The notes below the pieces were generated by a model that did no database searches, had not been told where the DNA came from, and was given only the letters and a program-made list of their open reading frames with translations. Made by a program: the position numbers and the translations under genes. A stretch of DNA of 64,000 nucleotides from Phytohabitans flavus (GTDB taxonomy: Bacteria; Actinomycetota; Actinomycetes; Mycobacteriales; Micromonosporaceae), in assembly GCF_011764545.1 (NCBI RefSeq), contig NZ_AP022870.1, positions 7,756,001 through 7,820,000 of the forward strand, written 5' to 3'. Of this stretch, positions 47,820-57,606 are shown piece by piece (positions within the stretch are counted from its first letter, which is position 1; each line of letters opens with the position of its first letter).

Positions 47820-49694
47820 GTGGCTGAACCCACACTCACGCTTCGTGACATCGCTGCCCTAGCAGGCGTGCAGCGCGCCGTGGTGAGCATGTGGCGCCGG
47901 CGTCCGCGGGTCCGCGGGCAGCACATGCCGTTCCCTGATGCCGTGTCTACGACCGGCGCTGTGGAGCGCTTCCAGCGGGACGACGTCGTCGAGTGGCTTT
48001 CGCGTACGGGTAGGGGCAACAACGCCCAGCAACAGCTCGACGCCCCGGCATTGAGCGTCCCGGTAGGCGTGTCGCTGGAGGACCTAGTGACGCTGCTCTG
48101 CCTGTATGCGTACGGCGACACCGACCTCGGCGACCTGACCACGGCCGATCGGGAGAGCCTGGCGGAGCGCGGCGACCGCAGCGACAGATTCCTTCTGACC
48201 GAGGTCAGGCAGTTACGCGTTGACGACGAGGGCCTGCGCTTCATTGACGACTTGGTTGAGGCGTCCCGCGGTCTTCCCGAGGCGCTCGCGCGGCTGGAGG
48301 GCGGCCCGGCTGGTCGAGCCCTCGGCCGCCGGGAATTCACGGTGGAGGCCACGGCCCTGCTCAACGCCGTCATCCGAGCCGGCACCCTGTATCTCGATCC
48401 GGACGGCGTGCCGATCGTGTTGACAGGTGGTCCGCTGGGTCTCCCGCTGGCCGTAGGCTCCGATGCGCGCGAACTGGTTGTCGTCGGCAACGGACCGGCC
48501 GAGCGTGCGCTACGCCGTCGCGTGGCGATTCACGGCCTCGATGTTTCGGACGACGCGGTCCCGCCGCTGGTACGCGTACTGTCCGTGCTGGGCCAAGAGC
48601 TCGGCGCGGCCCTCGACAAGGTCGATGATTTGCTACTCGGCCTGGGCAAAAACGAGGTTGGAGTCGTGATCGGACCGGCGAGCGCGTTGTGTGAGCCGCT
48701 GCGTGGCGATGACGAGCGGTTCAGGGCAAAGATGCTCCGACCGGGACGACTCGTCGCCGCCGTACGCCTGCCGCGCGGGATGTGGCGGGAGGCGCACCGT
48801 CAGGCGCTCGGCATGTGGATCTGCACTGGCGACCGGACTACGGACCGACCGATGGTGGCCGACCTCGGGGCGTTCCCGCCTACAGACATGGCCGTGGAGG
48901 ACGTGTCCGCGGACATTTCTGGGGCACTGTCCGGAGACAGTCGTCGCGCGTTCCGCTATCTCCGCGTCGCTGACCTGCCCGACATCCTGACCGGCTCACC
49001 AATCGTGCCGCAGGGGGCACGGGCACCCCACTTGAAAGCGTCCTCCGACGATCACTTGGACCGAGTGCAAGCCGCAGCGTTGGTCACGGTGGAATCCCAG
49101 CCCCCCTTGGACGTGCTGGTGACCGCGGCACCCGGAACGATGGTGCTGCGGCAAAGGTCGCTGGGCGAGCTGCGCGACGCCGGTCTGATGGAAGTCCATC
49201 GGGGCAGCCGGATCGACTCCGATGCCGGCGTAGCCGACGGCTCGGTTCTGGTCCTCAGCGCGGACGGCACGATGGATGGTGTAGTACTGGACCCGTTCGA
49301 CGCCGCGCGCCTCTACCCACGGGCCAGCCGGACAGAGCCCGGCGACGTGGTTTTCGTCGGAGGCACGAGTCCGTGTGCCCGCGTTGACGAACGTGGTGGC
49401 GCTCTGGTGGCATCTCCATCTCGGATTTTGCGGTTGAGATCAGGAGCCGGTGTCGGCCCGCACACGATGGCTGCCATCATCAACTATCAATCGTCGACCA
49501 GGGAGTGGCCGACGTGGAGTGTCCCCCGTCTTGACTCTGACGCTGCCGAGGCGCTCGAAGCAGCGCTGGCTGATGCGTCCACCTACGGCGCGGCGCTGCG
49601 GGATCGGCAGGCCGCCCTGCATGATCTCATCACCGCCCTGATCGACGGCGTAGCCGCCGGCGCGGTGAGTGTTGTGCCCCGAAGCAGGCCCTAG
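47820..49694 (+). CDS. HTH + degenerate N6-methyltransferase + single target-recognition domain fusion
   Basis: Protein of about 624 aa, first gene of the hsd operon. Residues about 6-60 form a MerR/excisionase-like HTH (LRDIAALAGVQRAVVSMWRRR, then RFQRDDVVEWL). The middle (about 70-360) aligns with HsdM: VGVVIGPASAL... LVAAVRLPRGMWREAHRQALGMWICTGD parallels the LVSCMVSLPTQLF..CLWFFSKD block of HsdM at 50.8 kb. But the SAM motif DPxCGSG and the NPPF motif are absent, so it should not methylate. The C-terminus (about 442-624: SLGELRDAGLMEVHRG..TEPGDVVFVGG..AALHDLITALIDGVAAG) resembles one half of HsdS. Function unknown; it might regulate the operon or act as a recognition subunit. Confidence 0.8.
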   Translation: MAEPTLTLRDIAALAGVQRAVVSMWRRRPRVRGQHMPFPDAVSTTGAVERFQRDDVVEWLSRTGRGNNAQQQLDAPALSVPVGVSLEDLVTLLCLYAYGDTDLGDLTTADRESLAERGDRSDRFLLTEVRQLRVDDEGLRFIDDLVEASRGLPEALARLEGGPAGRALGRREFTVEATALLNAVIRAGTLYLDPDGVPIVLTGGPLGLPLAVGSDARELVVVGNGPAERALRRRVAIHGLDVSDDAVPPLVRVLSVLGQELGAALDKVDDLLLGLGKNEVGVVIGPASALCEPLRGDDERFRAKMLRPGRLVAAVRLPRGMWREAHRQALGMWICTGDRTTDRPMVADLGAFPPTDMAVEDVSADISGALSGDSRRAFRYLRVADLPDILTGSPIVPQGARAPHLKASSDDHLDRVQAAALVTVESQPPLDVLVTAAPGTMVLRQRSLGELRDAGLMEVHRGSRIDSDAGVADGSVLVLSADGTMDGVVLDPFDAARLYPRASRTEPGDVVFVGGTSPCARVDERGGALVASPSRILRLRSGAGVGPHTMAAIINYQSSTREWPTWSVPRLDSDAAEALEAALADASTYGAALRDRQAALHDLITALIDGVAAGAVSVVPRSRP

Positions 49695-49709
49695 GAAGGA
49701 CGATAGATA

Positions 49710-51332
49710 ATGCCACCGCGCAAGAGGCAGGAGCCGTCGGCGCCGTCGACAATGAAGGAGTTGAAGGACACTCTCTGGAAGGCCGCCGATCGCCTGCGTG
49801 GGTCCCTATCAGCCAGCCAGTACAAGGACGTCATCCTCGGTCTCGTCTTCCTCAAGTACGTCTCGGACGCGTACGACGAGCGCCGCGAGCATATCCGCGC
49901 GGAGCTTACCGCTGAAGGTATGGACGATAGCCAGATCGAAGAGCTGATCGACGACCCGGAGGAGTACCAGGGGTACGGAGTGTTCGTCGTCCCGCCTGCA
50001 GCACGCTGGGTGTTCCTGGCGGAGAATGCCAAGGGCAGGCCGGCGATCGGCGACGAGCCGGCCAAGACCATCGGGCAGCTCATCGACGAGGCGATGAGTG
50101 CCGTCATGGGCGCCAACCCAGCGTTGGTTGGCACGTTGCCCAGGCTGTACAACAAGGACAACATCGACCAGCGCCGCCTCGGCGAGCTGATCGACCTGTT
50201 CAACAGCGCCAAGTTCAGCCGCCAAGGCGAGCACCGGGCCCGGGACCTCATGGGCGAGGTGTACGAATACTTCCTCGGCAACTTCGCTCGGGCCGAAGGC
50301 AAGCGAGGCGGCGAGTTCTTCACTCCGCCAAGCGTGGTCAAGGTGATCGTCGAGGTCCTGGAACCGTCCCGCGGGCGCGTATACGACCCGTGCTGCGGGT
50401 CGGGTGGGATGTTTGTCCAGACCGAGAAGTTCATCTACGAGCACGACGGCGACCCAAAGGATGTCGCCATCTACGGTCAGGAGAGCATCGAGGAGACGTG
50501 GCGGATGGCGAAGATGAACCTCGCCATCCACGGCATCGATAACTCCGGCCTCGGGGCGCGGTGGGGTGACACCTTTGCTCGGGACCAGCACGCAGACATC
50601 CAGATGGACTACGTGATGGCAAACCCGCCCTTCAACATCAAGCACTGGACTCGCCGGGAAGACGACCCGCGCTGGCAGTTCGGAGTCCCACCGGCCAACA
50701 ACGCCAACTATGCCTGGCTCCAGCACATCATCTCCAAGCTGAAGCCTGGCGGGAGCGCCGGTGTGGTCTTGGCGAACGGCTCTATGTCGTCAAATTCCAA
50801 CGGCGAGGGCCAGATCCGCGCGCGAATCGTCGAGGCCGACTTAGTCTCGTGCATGGTGTCACTTCCCACGCAACTGTTTCGCAGTACGGGAATCCCGGTG
50901 TGCCTTTGGTTCTTCTCCAAAGACAAGAAAGCCGGCAAGAACGGCGGAGTGGACCGACGGGGTCAGGTGCTGTTCGTCGACGCACGCGAGCTCGGCTACA
51001 TGGTTGACCGCGCCGAACGATCATTTTCGGACGAGGACATTGCGAAAATCGCCGACACTTACCACGCTTGGCGCGGCACCGACTCTGCCGCCCGCAAGCG
51101 CCTGACGTACCAAGACATCCCTGGCTTCTGCATGTCCGCCACACTGGCCGACGTCAAGGACGCTCAATATGCGCTTACCCCAGGTCGGTATGTTGGCGCA
51201 GTCCAAGCCACCGATGACGGCGAGCCAATCGACGAGAAGGTCGCGCGTCTGTCGAAGGAACTTCTCGGAGCATTCGACGAGTCAGCCCGCCTAGAGAAGG
51301 TCGTACGGGAGCAGCTGGAGCGCTTGTCATGA
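49710..51332 (+). CDS. hsdM: Type I restriction-modification methyltransferase subunit M
   Basis: Adenine-N6 methyltransferase subunit, 540 aa. The N-terminal HsdM_N domain (LKDTLWKAADRLRGSLSASQYKDVILGLVFLKYVSDAY) is followed by SAM motif I DPCCGSGGM (about residue 226) and catalytic motif IV NPPF (Asn305). With HsdS it methylates the recognition site and forms the restriction complex with HsdR. The ATG at 49710 follows AGGAAGGA, 15 nt after the fusion gene. The stop overlaps hsdS (ATGA). Confidence 0.96.
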   Translation: MPPRKRQEPSAPSTMKELKDTLWKAADRLRGSLSASQYKDVILGLVFLKYVSDAYDERREHIRAELTAEGMDDSQIEELIDDPEEYQGYGVFVVPPAARWVFLAENAKGRPAIGDEPAKTIGQLIDEAMSAVMGANPALVGTLPRLYNKDNIDQRRLGELIDLFNSAKFSRQGEHRARDLMGEVYEYFLGNFARAEGKRGGEFFTPPSVVKVIVEVLEPSRGRVYDPCCGSGGMFVQTEKFIYEHDGDPKDVAIYGQESIEETWRMAKMNLAIHGIDNSGLGARWGDTFARDQHADIQMDYVMANPPFNIKHWTRREDDPRWQFGVPPANNANYAWLQHIISKLKPGGSAGVVLANGSMSSNSNGEGQIRARIVEADLVSCMVSLPTQLFRSTGIPVCLWFFSKDKKAGKNGGVDRRGQVLFVDARELGYMVDRAERSFSDEDIAKIADTYHAWRGTDSAARKRLTYQDIPGFCMSATLADVKDAQYALTPGRYVGAVQATDDGEPIDEKVARLSKELLGAFDESARLEKVVREQLERLS

Positions 51333-52549
51333 CAAGGTTGATCCTCGACAATTTGTGCTCCGTGATCGTAGATTGCGCCCACAAAACCGCGCCATTGGAC
51401 GAGTTCGGTGGATACTTCGCCGTTGGCACTCCGGCTATGCGCGGCAACGTCATTGACTATTCTGAGGCTAGGCGGATTAGTAAGTCGACATTCGACGACT
51501 GGACCGCGCGACTCCGTCCTCGGGTCGGCGATCTGTTGCTGGCCCGCGAGGCTCCGGTAGGTCCAGTTGTGCGGATTCCTCCTGCGGAGAACGTCGCTCC
51601 AGGTCAACGGACCGTGCTACTGCGCCCCAATCCTTCGGTCGTCGACTCTCGATTCCTCTATTACTATTTAATCTCTCCTGAGCGCCAGAGGGAACTACTC
51701 GCAAAAGCGTCTGGATCAACGGTTCCTCATCTCAACGTAGCTGACGTGAGGATCTTTCCCATGTCGGGTGTTCCTCATCTGTCAAAGCAGCACGCAATTG
51801 CCGACGTTCTCGGTGCGTTTGACGACAAGATCGCCGCCAATAAGCACGCCATAGCCTCCGCCCGAGAACTATCCGACGTTCGCTTTAGGCGCGCGCTGCA
51901 AAGTTATCCAGCGAGACGCACTACTCTGGGCGAACTGGTGGATCATGGAGTACTCGGACTGGGAGACGGATATCGCACCAAGCGATCGGAACATGGGACT
52001 CCCGGGCCTCGAATCCTCCGAGCGGCGGACGTTCGTGACTTCCGGATATTTCCGGACGGTGCAGAATACGTCTCCAACGACTACCGCACTCGAATCGGCG
52101 CAAAGGTCTCCAGGAGTGGCGACATCGTACTGACTACAAAAGGGACCGTGGGTAGAGTCGCAATCGTCCCGGCACGCATGGAAGAAGTTGTCTATAGCCC
52201 TCAGACATGCTACTTCCGAATCTTTAAGGAAGACGTTGTTGACTTCGGCTACCTGGCGGCGTGGTTCAACTCTCGCGATTTGGCAGATCAGCTTGCCATA
52301 GTCATGCACAAGAGCGACATGGCACCGTATGTCAATCTTCAAGATATTCGATCGCTTCGTGCCCCACTTCCCGAGATTTCGGTCCAGCGAGACGAGGGAT
52401 CCTTCCAACGGTCTGCGATCGAAAGTATTCATGCTTTGTCCAGTGAGAACGATGCATTGGCAGGTGCCCGGGATGAGCTGTTGCCGTTGCTGCTGGCGGG
52501 CCGGATTGGTGTGCGGGACGCCGAGAAGGTTGTGGAGGAGGTGGTCTGA
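51329..52549 (+). CDS. hsdS: Type I restriction-modification specificity subunit S
   Basis: DNA-recognition subunit, 406 aa, with two target-recognition domains (about 1-150 and 190-355), each followed by a conserved helix (SKQHAIADVLGAFDDKIAANKHAI is the first). It dictates the split target sequence of the M and R subunits. Base composition is lower in GC and codon use is more relaxed than in neighbouring genes, typical of exchangeable hsdS. The ATG overlaps the hsdM stop; the stop directly abuts hsdR. Confidence 0.94.
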   Translation: MTRLILDNLCSVIVDCAHKTAPLDEFGGYFAVGTPAMRGNVIDYSEARRISKSTFDDWTARLRPRVGDLLLAREAPVGPVVRIPPAENVAPGQRTVLLRPNPSVVDSRFLYYYLISPERQRELLAKASGSTVPHLNVADVRIFPMSGVPHLSKQHAIADVLGAFDDKIAANKHAIASARELSDVRFRRALQSYPARRTTLGELVDHGVLGLGDGYRTKRSEHGTPGPRILRAADVRDFRIFPDGAEYVSNDYRTRIGAKVSRSGDIVLTTKGTVGRVAIVPARMEEVVYSPQTCYFRIFKEDVVDFGYLAAWFNSRDLADQLAIVMHKSDMAPYVNLQDIRSLRAPLPEISVQRDEGSFQRSAIESIHALSSENDALAGARDELLPLLLAGRIGVRDAEKVVEEVV

Positions 52550-55500
52550 GTGGTGACGCAGTCGGGGGTCAGTGAGGCCCAGTGGGAGGCGATTGCGTTG
52601 GAGGCGCTGGCCGAGCAGGAGTGGCAGCCGCTGTCTGGCAGCGCGATCGCTCCCGGCGTCGACGGCGGCCGCACAGCCTGGTCGGACATTGTGCTGCCCA
52701 GCCGTATCTTGGCGAAGATGCGCGAGCTAAACCCGCATGTCCCGGGCGACTACCTGGCGCAGGCCCTGGCCGAGATCATTGAGCCGACGTCGCAGGACGC
52801 GGTCGCTGAGAACTACCGACTGCATCAGATCCTGACCAAGGGTTACCGGGGCATCAGCTACACAGACTCCGACGGTGTGGAGCAGAACCCGACCATTCGG
52901 CTGGTCAGTCATCTGCCGTGGGAGAATGAGTTTCTGGCTGTAAACCAGGTGACCGTGCGCTCGGTTGAAGTGGACCGCCGGTTCGACATGGTGCTGTACC
53001 TCAACGGGATGCCCGTAGCGATCGTCGAGCTAAAGCGGGCAGCCTCCGCGAAGGCCGACCTGGCTGCGGCTCATGCCCAGCTGGCCACGTACCTGCGAGA
53101 GTTTCCGATGGCGTTCCGGTTCGCGGTGGTGACGGTGATCAGCGACGGGATCACCGCGCGCTACGGCACCCCGTTCACCCCGCTGAACCACTACTCGCCC
53201 TGGAACGTCGACGACGACGGAAAGCCAGTACGGTTCGGCGAGGTGGTCGCCGGCGTACATCTGGGCACCGAGATTGAGTTCCTCATCGAAGGTGTCTTCA
53301 ATCTGGAGCGGTTCCTCCAGCTTCAGCGTAACTTCACTGCCTTCGACGGCGGCGCTGAAGGGTATGCAAAGCGGATCGCCAAGCCTCATCAGTACTTCGC
53401 AGTCACCAAGGCTGTCGGGACGACTGTTTCGGCGGTGAACAGCGACGGCCGGGCGGGCGTGGTGTGGCATACGCAGGGATCCGGCAAGTCCATGGAGATG
53501 GAGCTGTACGTCCATCTCGCTGGCCAGCGCCCTGAGTTGCGGAACCCTACCTTCGTCGTGGTCACTGACCGCAAGGAGCTCGACGGGCAGTTGTTCGAGG
53601 GCTTCGCGCGTTCGCTGCTGCTGGCGGAGGATCCGGTCGCGGCAACAACTCGTGCCCAACTGCGCGGTGAGCTGACGGACCGAACCACCGGCGGCATCCT
53701 GTTCACGACGTTGCAGAAGTTCGGTCGTACCAAAGAGGAGCGTGAGGCCGGCGCGGACCATCCATTGTTGTCGGAGCGGCGCAACATCATCGTCATCGCC
53801 GACGAGGCGCACCGCAGCCACTACGACGACCTGGACGGGTACGCCCGGCATATTCGCGACGCCTTGCCGAACGCCTCGTTCATCGCCTTTACCGGCACGC
53901 CGATCTCGTTCGAGGACCGCAACACGCAGGAGGTCTTCGGGCCGGTCATCGACACGTACGACCTGACCCGGGCGGTGAAGGACGGCGCAACGGTGCCGGT
54001 GTACTTCGAGCCACGCCTGATCAGGGTTGAGCTGACGCGGGGCGTCAGCGAAGCGGACCTGGATCGCGCTGCCGACGAGGCCACCATCGGGCTCGACGAG
54101 GTGGAGCGCGCCCGGATCGAGAAGTCCGTCGCCGTCATCAACGCGATGTACGGCGCCCCGGACCGACTTCGGGCCCTCGCGGAAGATGTCGTGGAACACT
54201 GGGAAAACCGGGCAGGGCAGCTAGTCAAGTTCATCAATACTCCGGGTAAGGCCCTCGTCGTCTGTGGCACCCGCGAGATCTGCGCCAACCTGTACGAGGA
54301 GATCGTCAGGCTGCGGCACGACTGGCACAGCGCTGCCCTCGATCGGGGAAAGATAAAGGTGGTCTACTCAGGCACGGCGCAGGACGAGCCGCCGATCTCC
54401 AACCACGTGCGCCGGTCTGCGGAGAACAAGGTGATCCAGCAGCGGCTGCGCGATCCCGATGACGAGCTTGAGCTCGTCATCGTCAAGGACATGATGCTGA
54501 CCGGTTTCGACGCCCCGCCACTGCACACGCTCTACCTCGACCGGCCACTCAAAGGCGCCTTGCTAATGCAGACCCTCGCCCGGGTCAACCGAACCTTCCG
54601 CGGCAAGCCCGACGGCCTCCTGGTGGCGTACGCACCACTCATCGACAATCTAACCAGGGCGTTGGCCGAGTACACCGCTGACGACCAGGCCGCCAAGCCC
54701 GTCGGCAAGGACATCGATGAGGCCGTGGCGCTGGCCTCCACGCTGATGGCCGGACTCGATGAGGTATGTGCCGGCTTCGACTGGCGTTCTCGCCTCGACG
54801 GCGGGCCGAGGAGCTGGATCCAAGCTGCGGTGGGCCTCACCAACTACCTGCGTTCCCCGCAGACCCCCGGCAACCAGGTCGGAGAAGGCGAGGAGAGCCT
54901 CGGCGACAGATTTCGCAAGCTGTCCAACCAACTCGCCCGTGCCTGGGCGCTCTCCTCCGGCAGCGAAACCTTCGGCGACCTGCGGCGCCGAGACGCGAAG
55001 TTCTACGAAGAGGTTCGGGTGTGGATGGGCAAGTTCGACGCCCAGGAACGCCAAGCCGCAGGCAAGCCCGTACCCGAGGAGATCCAGCGGATGCTTTCGG
55101 CGCTGGTGGCGTCGTCGACGGCCTCCGGCGAGATCATCGACATCTACGAGGCAGCCGGCATTCCTAGGCCAAGCCTCGGCGACCTCAGCATCGAGTTCCA
55201 GGCCAAGGCGCAAGCAGCGACGAACCCGCACCTGGCGATCGAAGCGTTACGTGCACTCCTCGTCGAGGAGTCCACCAGGGTGACCCGACACAACCTGGTA
55301 CGACAGCGCGCGTTCTCAGAGCGGATCGCCGAGCTGATGCGCAAATACACCAACCAACAGCTCACCTCAGCCGAGGTCATCGCCGAACTGATCTCACTCG
55401 CCAAGGAGGTAGCCGCCGAAGGTAACCGCGGCGCCCAGTTCACTCCACCGCTATCCGACGACGAGCTGGCGTTCTATGACGCGGTCAGCGCCAACGAGTC

Positions 55501-55750
55501 TGCGGTTCGGTTGCAGGGGGAGGACGTGCTCGCGCAGATAGCTCGCGACCTGGTCGGGATCATGCAGCGCGACGTGAAGACTGACTGGACGGTGCGCGAC
55601 GACGTGCGCGCCAAGCTGCGATCGTCGATCAAACGGCTCTTGGTACGGCACAAGTACCCGCCGGACAAGCAACCTGAGGCGATCCGGCTGGTAATCGAGC
55701 AGATGGAGGCGATGGCGCCGCACTACGTCGCCCGGCGAGCTTCGGCCTAA
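52550..55750 (+). CDS. hsdR: Type I restriction endonuclease subunit R
   Basis: Motor and nuclease subunit, 1066 aa. The N-terminal PD-(D/E)xK nuclease is visible as RRFDMVLYLNGMPVAIVELKRA (Asp about 145, Glu-Leu-Lys about 161-163). SF2 helicase motifs: Walker A HTQGSGKS (about 307), DEAH in IVIADEAHRSH (about 417), FTGTPI, and later MMLTGFDAP and ARVNRTFRGK. A helical C-terminal domain binds the M2S core. GTG 52550 directly follows the hsdS stop; a GTG 3 nt later is equally possible. No defects are visible, so the system looks functional. Confidence 0.96.
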   Translation: MVTQSGVSEAQWEAIALEALAEQEWQPLSGSAIAPGVDGGRTAWSDIVLPSRILAKMRELNPHVPGDYLAQALAEIIEPTSQDAVAENYRLHQILTKGYRGISYTDSDGVEQNPTIRLVSHLPWENEFLAVNQVTVRSVEVDRRFDMVLYLNGMPVAIVELKRAASAKADLAAAHAQLATYLREFPMAFRFAVVTVISDGITARYGTPFTPLNHYSPWNVDDDGKPVRFGEVVAGVHLGTEIEFLIEGVFNLERFLQLQRNFTAFDGGAEGYAKRIAKPHQYFAVTKAVGTTVSAVNSDGRAGVVWHTQGSGKSMEMELYVHLAGQRPELRNPTFVVVTDRKELDGQLFEGFARSLLLAEDPVAATTRAQLRGELTDRTTGGILFTTLQKFGRTKEEREAGADHPLLSERRNIIVIADEAHRSHYDDLDGYARHIRDALPNASFIAFTGTPISFEDRNTQEVFGPVIDTYDLTRAVKDGATVPVYFEPRLIRVELTRGVSEADLDRAADEATIGLDEVERARIEKSVAVINAMYGAPDRLRALAEDVVEHWENRAGQLVKFINTPGKALVVCGTREICANLYEEIVRLRHDWHSAALDRGKIKVVYSGTAQDEPPISNHVRRSAENKVIQQRLRDPDDELELVIVKDMMLTGFDAPPLHTLYLDRPLKGALLMQTLARVNRTFRGKPDGLLVAYAPLIDNLTRALAEYTADDQAAKPVGKDIDEAVALASTLMAGLDEVCAGFDWRSRLDGGPRSWIQAAVGLTNYLRSPQTPGNQVGEGEESLGDRFRKLSNQLARAWALSSGSETFGDLRRRDAKFYEEVRVWMGKFDAQERQAAGKPVPEEIQRMLSALVASSTASGEIIDIYEAAGIPRPSLGDLSIEFQAKAQAATNPHLAIEALRALLVEESTRVTRHNLVRQRAFSERIAELMRKYTNQQLTSAEVIAELISLAKEVAAEGNRGAQFTPPLSDDELAFYDAVSANESAVRLQGEDVLAQIARDLVGIMQRDVKTDWTVRDDVRAKLRSSIKRLLVRHKYPPDKQPEAIRLVIEQMEAMAPHYVARRASA

Positions 55751-55801
55751 GCAACCTGCAAGTCGCGCGGGCGCACGGCACGGCGAGGTCGCCGAAGGCG
55801 G

Positions 55802-56005
55802 TCAAACCTTGCTGAGGGATCCACTCGCTGTCGCGGCGATGAAGCCGGCCCACTGCCCACTGGTGAAGATTAGCGCCGGTCCGGCGGGGTCTTTGGAGTC
55901 GCGTACTGCGACGCCGTCCGGCAGGTTGGCGACCTCGACGCAGCCACCGTTGTCCTGCGATCTTGTGCTCTTGCGCCAGATGGCGTGGGACAGGTCGGAG
56001 GTCAC
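55802..56005 (-). CDS. DUF397 domain-containing protein
   Basis: Small protein of 67 aa with the DUF397 pattern WRKSTRSQDNGGCVEVANLPDGVAVRDSKDPAGPALIFTSGQWAGFIAA. It is encoded just behind an XRE/DUF5753 gene (17-nt gap), the usual pairing in actinobacteria, where such pairs resemble regulator/partner modules (for example WhiJ-type loci). GTG start at 56005 after GAAGGAG. Confidence 0.92.
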   Translation of the reverse strand: MTSDLSHAIWRKSTRSQDNGGCVEVANLPDGVAVRDSKDPAGPALIFTSGQWAGFIAATASGSLSKV

Positions 56006-56022
56006 CGTTCGCTCCTTCCCGA

Positions 56023-56874
56023 CTACTCGTATCGGCGGGCCACCGCAGCGATCCGGTCGTGCGACTCCTGCCTGCTGAGCGCGGACGCGGACATGTGGTT
56101 GTAAGCCACGCTACACCGGCGGAGGTCGTCCTCCCTTTCCAGATAGAGGTTGCCGGCTTGGCCCTCGACGTAGACGACAGGCGTGTGCATGTGCTCTTCG
56201 AACTCGAAGATGGTCATCGCGCCGAGCGTGCCTGGGTAGCCGCCGCTCTCGAACGGGACCACCTGGACGGTGACCGACGGCGGCGGTTCCAGGAGGTGCT
56301 TGAGCTGCGTGCACATCACCTGAGGTCCGCCGATCTGCCGGTGTAGGACGGCCTCGTCGAGGATGACCGATATCTCGGGTGGGTCCTCAGCGAAGACCAT
56401 CTCCTGCCGTTGCATGCGGATGCGTACCTGGCGCTCGCGCTGCTCCTGGTCGGAGGTGAGGGAGACGGTGCCGGCGATGGCTCGCGCGTAGTCCTCAGTC
56501 TGGAGGAGGCCGTGTACGACCATCGGCTCGAAGACCTTGATCCTGGTGGCCGCGCTCTCTAGGCCGAGAAAGGTCGCGAACGGGGTCGGCACGGCTCCGA
56601 ACCTCGACCACCAGCCACGCTGCTTGCCGAGCCTTTGTAGCTCGAACAGTTCCTCGCGCATCTGTTCATCGGTCAGGTTGTACGCGCTCAGCATGGCCTC
56701 CAGTTCGGCCTTGACCACGCCAACCTCGCCGGCCTCGACCTTCTGGATCTTGCTGACGGAGCAGCCGAGGCGTTCGGCTATCTGACGCTGCGATACCCGA
56801 GCCCGGTCGCGGAGGCGGCTCAACTGCTCGCCGAGCTGCCACCTGGGGATGGTTGGACCGATCGGCCTTGGCAT
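56023..56874 (-). CDS. XRE-family regulator with DUF5753 domain
   Basis: DNA-binding regulator of 283 aa. HTH at about residues 15-45 (LSRLRDRARVSQRQIAERLGCSVSKIQKVEAGE). DUF5753 effector domain follows (FEPMVVHGLLQTEDYARAI, VILDEAVLHRQIGGPQVMCTQLKHLL, VQVVPF), common in Streptomyces-type regulators. ATG 56874 is preceded by GGGAGGG. Operon with the DUF397 gene downstream. A palindrome GAATATATTC (57023-57032) in the region upstream may be its operator; this is inferred. Confidence 0.92.
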   Translation of the reverse strand: MPRPIGPTIPRWQLGEQLSRLRDRARVSQRQIAERLGCSVSKIQKVEAGEVGVVKAELEAMLSAYNLTDEQMREELFELQRLGKQRGWWSRFGAVPTPFATFLGLESAATRIKVFEPMVVHGLLQTEDYARAIAGTVSLTSDQEQRERQVRIRMQRQEMVFAEDPPEISVILDEAVLHRQIGGPQVMCTQLKHLLEPPPSVTVQVVPFESGGYPGTLGAMTIFEFEEHMHTPVVYVEGQAGNLYLEREDDLRRCSVAYNHMSASALSRQESHDRIAAVARRYE

Positions 56875-57022
56875 GCCGCCCTCCCATGACGCCGCCTACG
56901 CCGCTCGCTCGCCGCGTCCTCGCCTGCGCGCGGCGTACCCGGACGGGTCGCTCGCCAGCTGGGGCTGCGAACTTACGGCAGAACATTGACACCCCGATCC
57001 TAGAATGCGATCGTGAATCGAA

Positions 57023-57032
57023 GAATATATTC
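57023..57032. promoter_or_regulatory. Palindrome upstream of the XRE/DUF397 pair
   Basis: GAATATATTC, a 10-bp perfect palindrome in an AT-rich stretch between the divergent XRE gene and the zinc-ribbon gene. It is a candidate binding site for the XRE protein; there is no experimental support in the sequence itself. Confidence 0.35.
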
Positions 57033-57088
57033 GCAAGCCTACTGAGGGCCTGGGGATAGACCCAGGCGCCGCCGGACGAGGGGGTGCC

Positions 57089-57424
57089 GTGATCCTCACG
57101 AGTCAGCTGCCGATATGGCCTGTCATAACCGCGAAGGCCGCGAGCTTGCGAGGCCTGATCTTCTGCGCGGCATGCGGGCTGCCGCTCCACCCGATGCGGC
57201 TCCCAGAGGGCCGCCGGGCGTACCGGGGTGTCTGCGGCTGCCGGCTGGGACCGGTGGATGCCGACACCGTCGAGCGGCTTGTTGCTGACGCAGCCGAGAG
57301 GGAGGTCCCAGCGGTGTTCGGCGGAGTTCCCGCTGGGCAGCGGGCCGTCATTGTCCGCCGCTCTGTCGCTGCAATCCGGCTCGGCGGGACTGTCGACGAC
57401 CTCTCGATCGTCTGGCGGACCTGA
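57089..57424 (+). CDS. Small zinc-ribbon protein (recombinase zinc-ribbon-like)
   Basis: Protein of 111 aa (GTG start at 57089 after GAGGGG). LIFCAACGLPLHPMRL..AYRGVCGCRLGPVDADTVERLV has two Cys pairs in a CxxC/CxC pattern, with the spacing and following helix resembling the zinc beta-ribbon and coiled-coil junction of large serine recombinases, but no catalytic domain. It could be a decayed recombinase tail or a small DNA-binding protein. Position between XRE regulators is noted, not explained. Confidence 0.55.
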   Translation: MILTSQLPIWPVITAKAASLRGLIFCAACGLPLHPMRLPEGRRAYRGVCGCRLGPVDADTVERLVADAAEREVPAVFGGVPAGQRAVIVRRSVAAIRLGGTVDDLSIVWRT

Positions 57425-57606
57425 AGACTCTGGCCGCCGTCGCTGCCGGAGGGCGCGGCGGCGGGCAGACAGGCATCCGATCCCCCTGCGAAGGAGTGCC
57501 CTGGTGTCCACCACACAGCCCCTCGGCGCCGACCGGCTCGTGTCAGCGCAGTCTCGAACGGCGGCCTGGGCTGGGCGCACGAGCGGCAACCGCTGCGGAG
57601 GTGGAC

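Noticed and set aside
47642..47827. 61-codon + strand ORF before the HTH-methyltransferase-like gene
   Set aside because: No ribosome-binding site and it overlaps the better supported GTG at 47820; retained only as a remote possibility.
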